Source: an uncultured Algibacter sp. (GTDB lineage: Bacteria; Bacteroidota; Bacteroidia; Flavobacteriales; Flavobacteriaceae). Taken from it: DNA of 64,000 bases. The translations under genes were made by a program, and so were the position numbers. The notes below the pieces were generated by a model. It saw only the letters and a program-made list of their open reading frames with translations, ran no database searches and was not told the origin of the DNA. Within the stretch, counting starts at the first letter, position 1. Every line of letters begins with the position of its first letter. Of the stretch, positions 63,205 through 64,000 are shown in pieces. The stretch is from NCBI RefSeq assembly GCF_947495925.1, contig NZ_CANMAU010000002.1, positions 62,001-126,000 on the forward strand, written 5' to 3'.

Positions 63205-64000
63205 ATGGCAGAAGTAAAACCAGCTGAAATATCAGCAATCTTAAAAAAACAACTTTCAGGTTTTGAGGCTAGCGCTTCATTAGATGAAGTTGGAACTGTA
63301 TTAACTGTAGGTGATGGTATTGTACGTGCTTACGGATTATCAAACGCTCAATATGGTGAGTTAGTTGAATTCGAAGGCGGACTTGAAGGTATTGTACTAA
63401 ACCTTGAAGAAGATAACGTTGGTATTGTATTATTAGGTGGATCAGTAGGTGTAAAAGAAGGATCTACAGTAAAACGTACAAGACGTATTGCTTCGATTAA
63501 TGTTGGTGAAGGTATAGTTGGTCGTGTTGTTGATACATTAGGAAATCCTATTGATGGAAAAGGACCAATTTCTGGTAAAACTTATGAAATGCCTTTAGAG
63601 CGTAAAGCGCCTGGAGTTATTTTCCGTGAGCCTGTAACTGAACCATTACAAACAGGTATCAAATCTATCGATGCGATGATTCCTGTAGGTCGTGGACAAC
63701 GTGAGTTGGTTATTGGTGACCGTCAAACTGGTAAAACAACAGTTTGTATTGATACCATCTTAAATCAAAAAGAATTTTACGATGCAGGTGAGCCTGTATA
63801 TTGTATATATGTTGCTGTAGGTCAAAAAGCATCTACAGTAGCGAATATTGCTAAAGTATTAGAAGAAAGAGGTGCACTTGCATATACAACCATTGTAGCT
63901 GCAAATGCTTCTGATCCTGCTCCAATGCAAGTATACGCGCCAATGGCGGGTGCTGCAATTGGTGAGTACTTTAGAGATACTGGTCGCCCAGCATTAATCA
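63205..64000 (+). CDS. atpA: F1Fo ATP synthase subunit alpha (partial, cut by window end)
   Basis: The first 265 codons of the alpha subunit are present and open to the end of the window. It starts [17 protein letters not shown]. The N-terminal beta-barrel domain (about residues 25-95) is followed by the nucleotide-binding domain with the Walker A loop GDRQTGKTT (about 171-179) and the segment [14 protein letters not shown]. The remaining part, about half of the usual 525-residue protein, lies beyond 64000. Nothing in the visible part is unusual. Confidence 0.96.
   Translation, partial: MAEVKPAEISAILKKQLSGFEASASLDEVGTVLTVGDGIVRAYGLSNAQYGELVEFEGGLEGIVLNLEEDNVGIVLLGGSVGVKEGSTVKRTRRIASINVGEGIVGRVVDTLGNPIDGKGPISGKTYEMPLERKAPGVIFREPVTEPLQTGIKSIDAMIPVGRGQRELVIGDRQTGKTTVCIDTILNQKEFYDAGEPVYCIYVAVGQKASTVANIAKVLEERGALAYTTIVAANASDPAPMQVYAPMAGAAIGEYFRDTGRPALI

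Noticed and set aside
1-64000. CRISPR arrays, tRNA and rRNA genes, prophage or toxin-antitoxin systems
   Set aside because: I looked for spaced direct repeats, cloverleaf-like segments and characteristic proteins and found none. A dedicated tRNA or Rfam scan could still find small RNAs.

Overview
The window is AT-rich chromosomal DNA from a member of the Bacteroidota, almost certainly a marine-type Flavobacteriaceae. The evidence is the SusC/SusD pairs, a hybrid two-component regulator, the type IX secretion lipoprotein SprE/PorW, TAnnTTTG-type -7 promoter boxes, and several families that I know mainly from flavobacteria (names recalled, not searched: DUF6909, DUF6341, DUF6427, DUF5687). I see no rRNA, tRNA, CRISPR array, insertion sequence, integrase or replication origin.

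Layout. 1-4.5 kb: tatA, an M23 peptidase, a GH3-like adenylating enzyme and a conserved protein with a nucleoside-phosphorylase-like C-terminus. 4.5-21.3 kb: a Wzx/Wzy-type surface-polysaccharide locus. It has a Wzz-like protein, the four dTDP-rhamnose genes rfbBACD (rfbD looks C-terminally short), a pyruvyl transferase, a flippase, a nitroreductase, glycosyltransferases, two polymerase/ligase-like membrane proteins, a GT26 enzyme, two tandem initiating sugar-phosphate transferases and a CapK-like adenylate-forming enzyme. 21.4-26.3 kb: housekeeping genes (purD, upp), two small membrane proteins, and a DUF4254/GT9 pair.

26.3-51.7 kb, all on the minus strand: a double polysaccharide-utilisation-like locus. 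In transcription order it is SusC2, SusD2, a VCBS/UnbV lipoprotein, a hybrid sensor-regulator and a sulfatase fused to an SMP-30/gluconolactonase domain, then a TPR-LuxR regulator, SusC1, SusD1 and a second VCBS/UnbV lipoprotein. No classical glycoside hydrolase or polysaccharide lyase is present. The large VCBS proteins and the sulfatase-lactonase fusion take the place that enzymes usually occupy. Stem-loops lie between susD and the VCBS gene in both units.

52-60 kb: a PaaE-like reductase divergent from a PadR regulator across a 32-bp nested palindrome, a broken PadR partner gene, a DUF2059 protein, an ABC exporter pair, and sprE. 59.6-64 kb: bactofilin, atpZ, a small membrane protein, atpB, atpE, atpF, atpH and the start of atpA, which is cut by the window end. 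A hairpin terminator/attenuator lies between atpE and atpF.

How the parts fit: the left half builds and exports a rhamnose-containing, probably pyruvylated surface glycan. The middle captures and desulfates an external ligand. The right end carries T9SS and energy genes. All function calls come from reading the protein sequences by eye; no database search was run.
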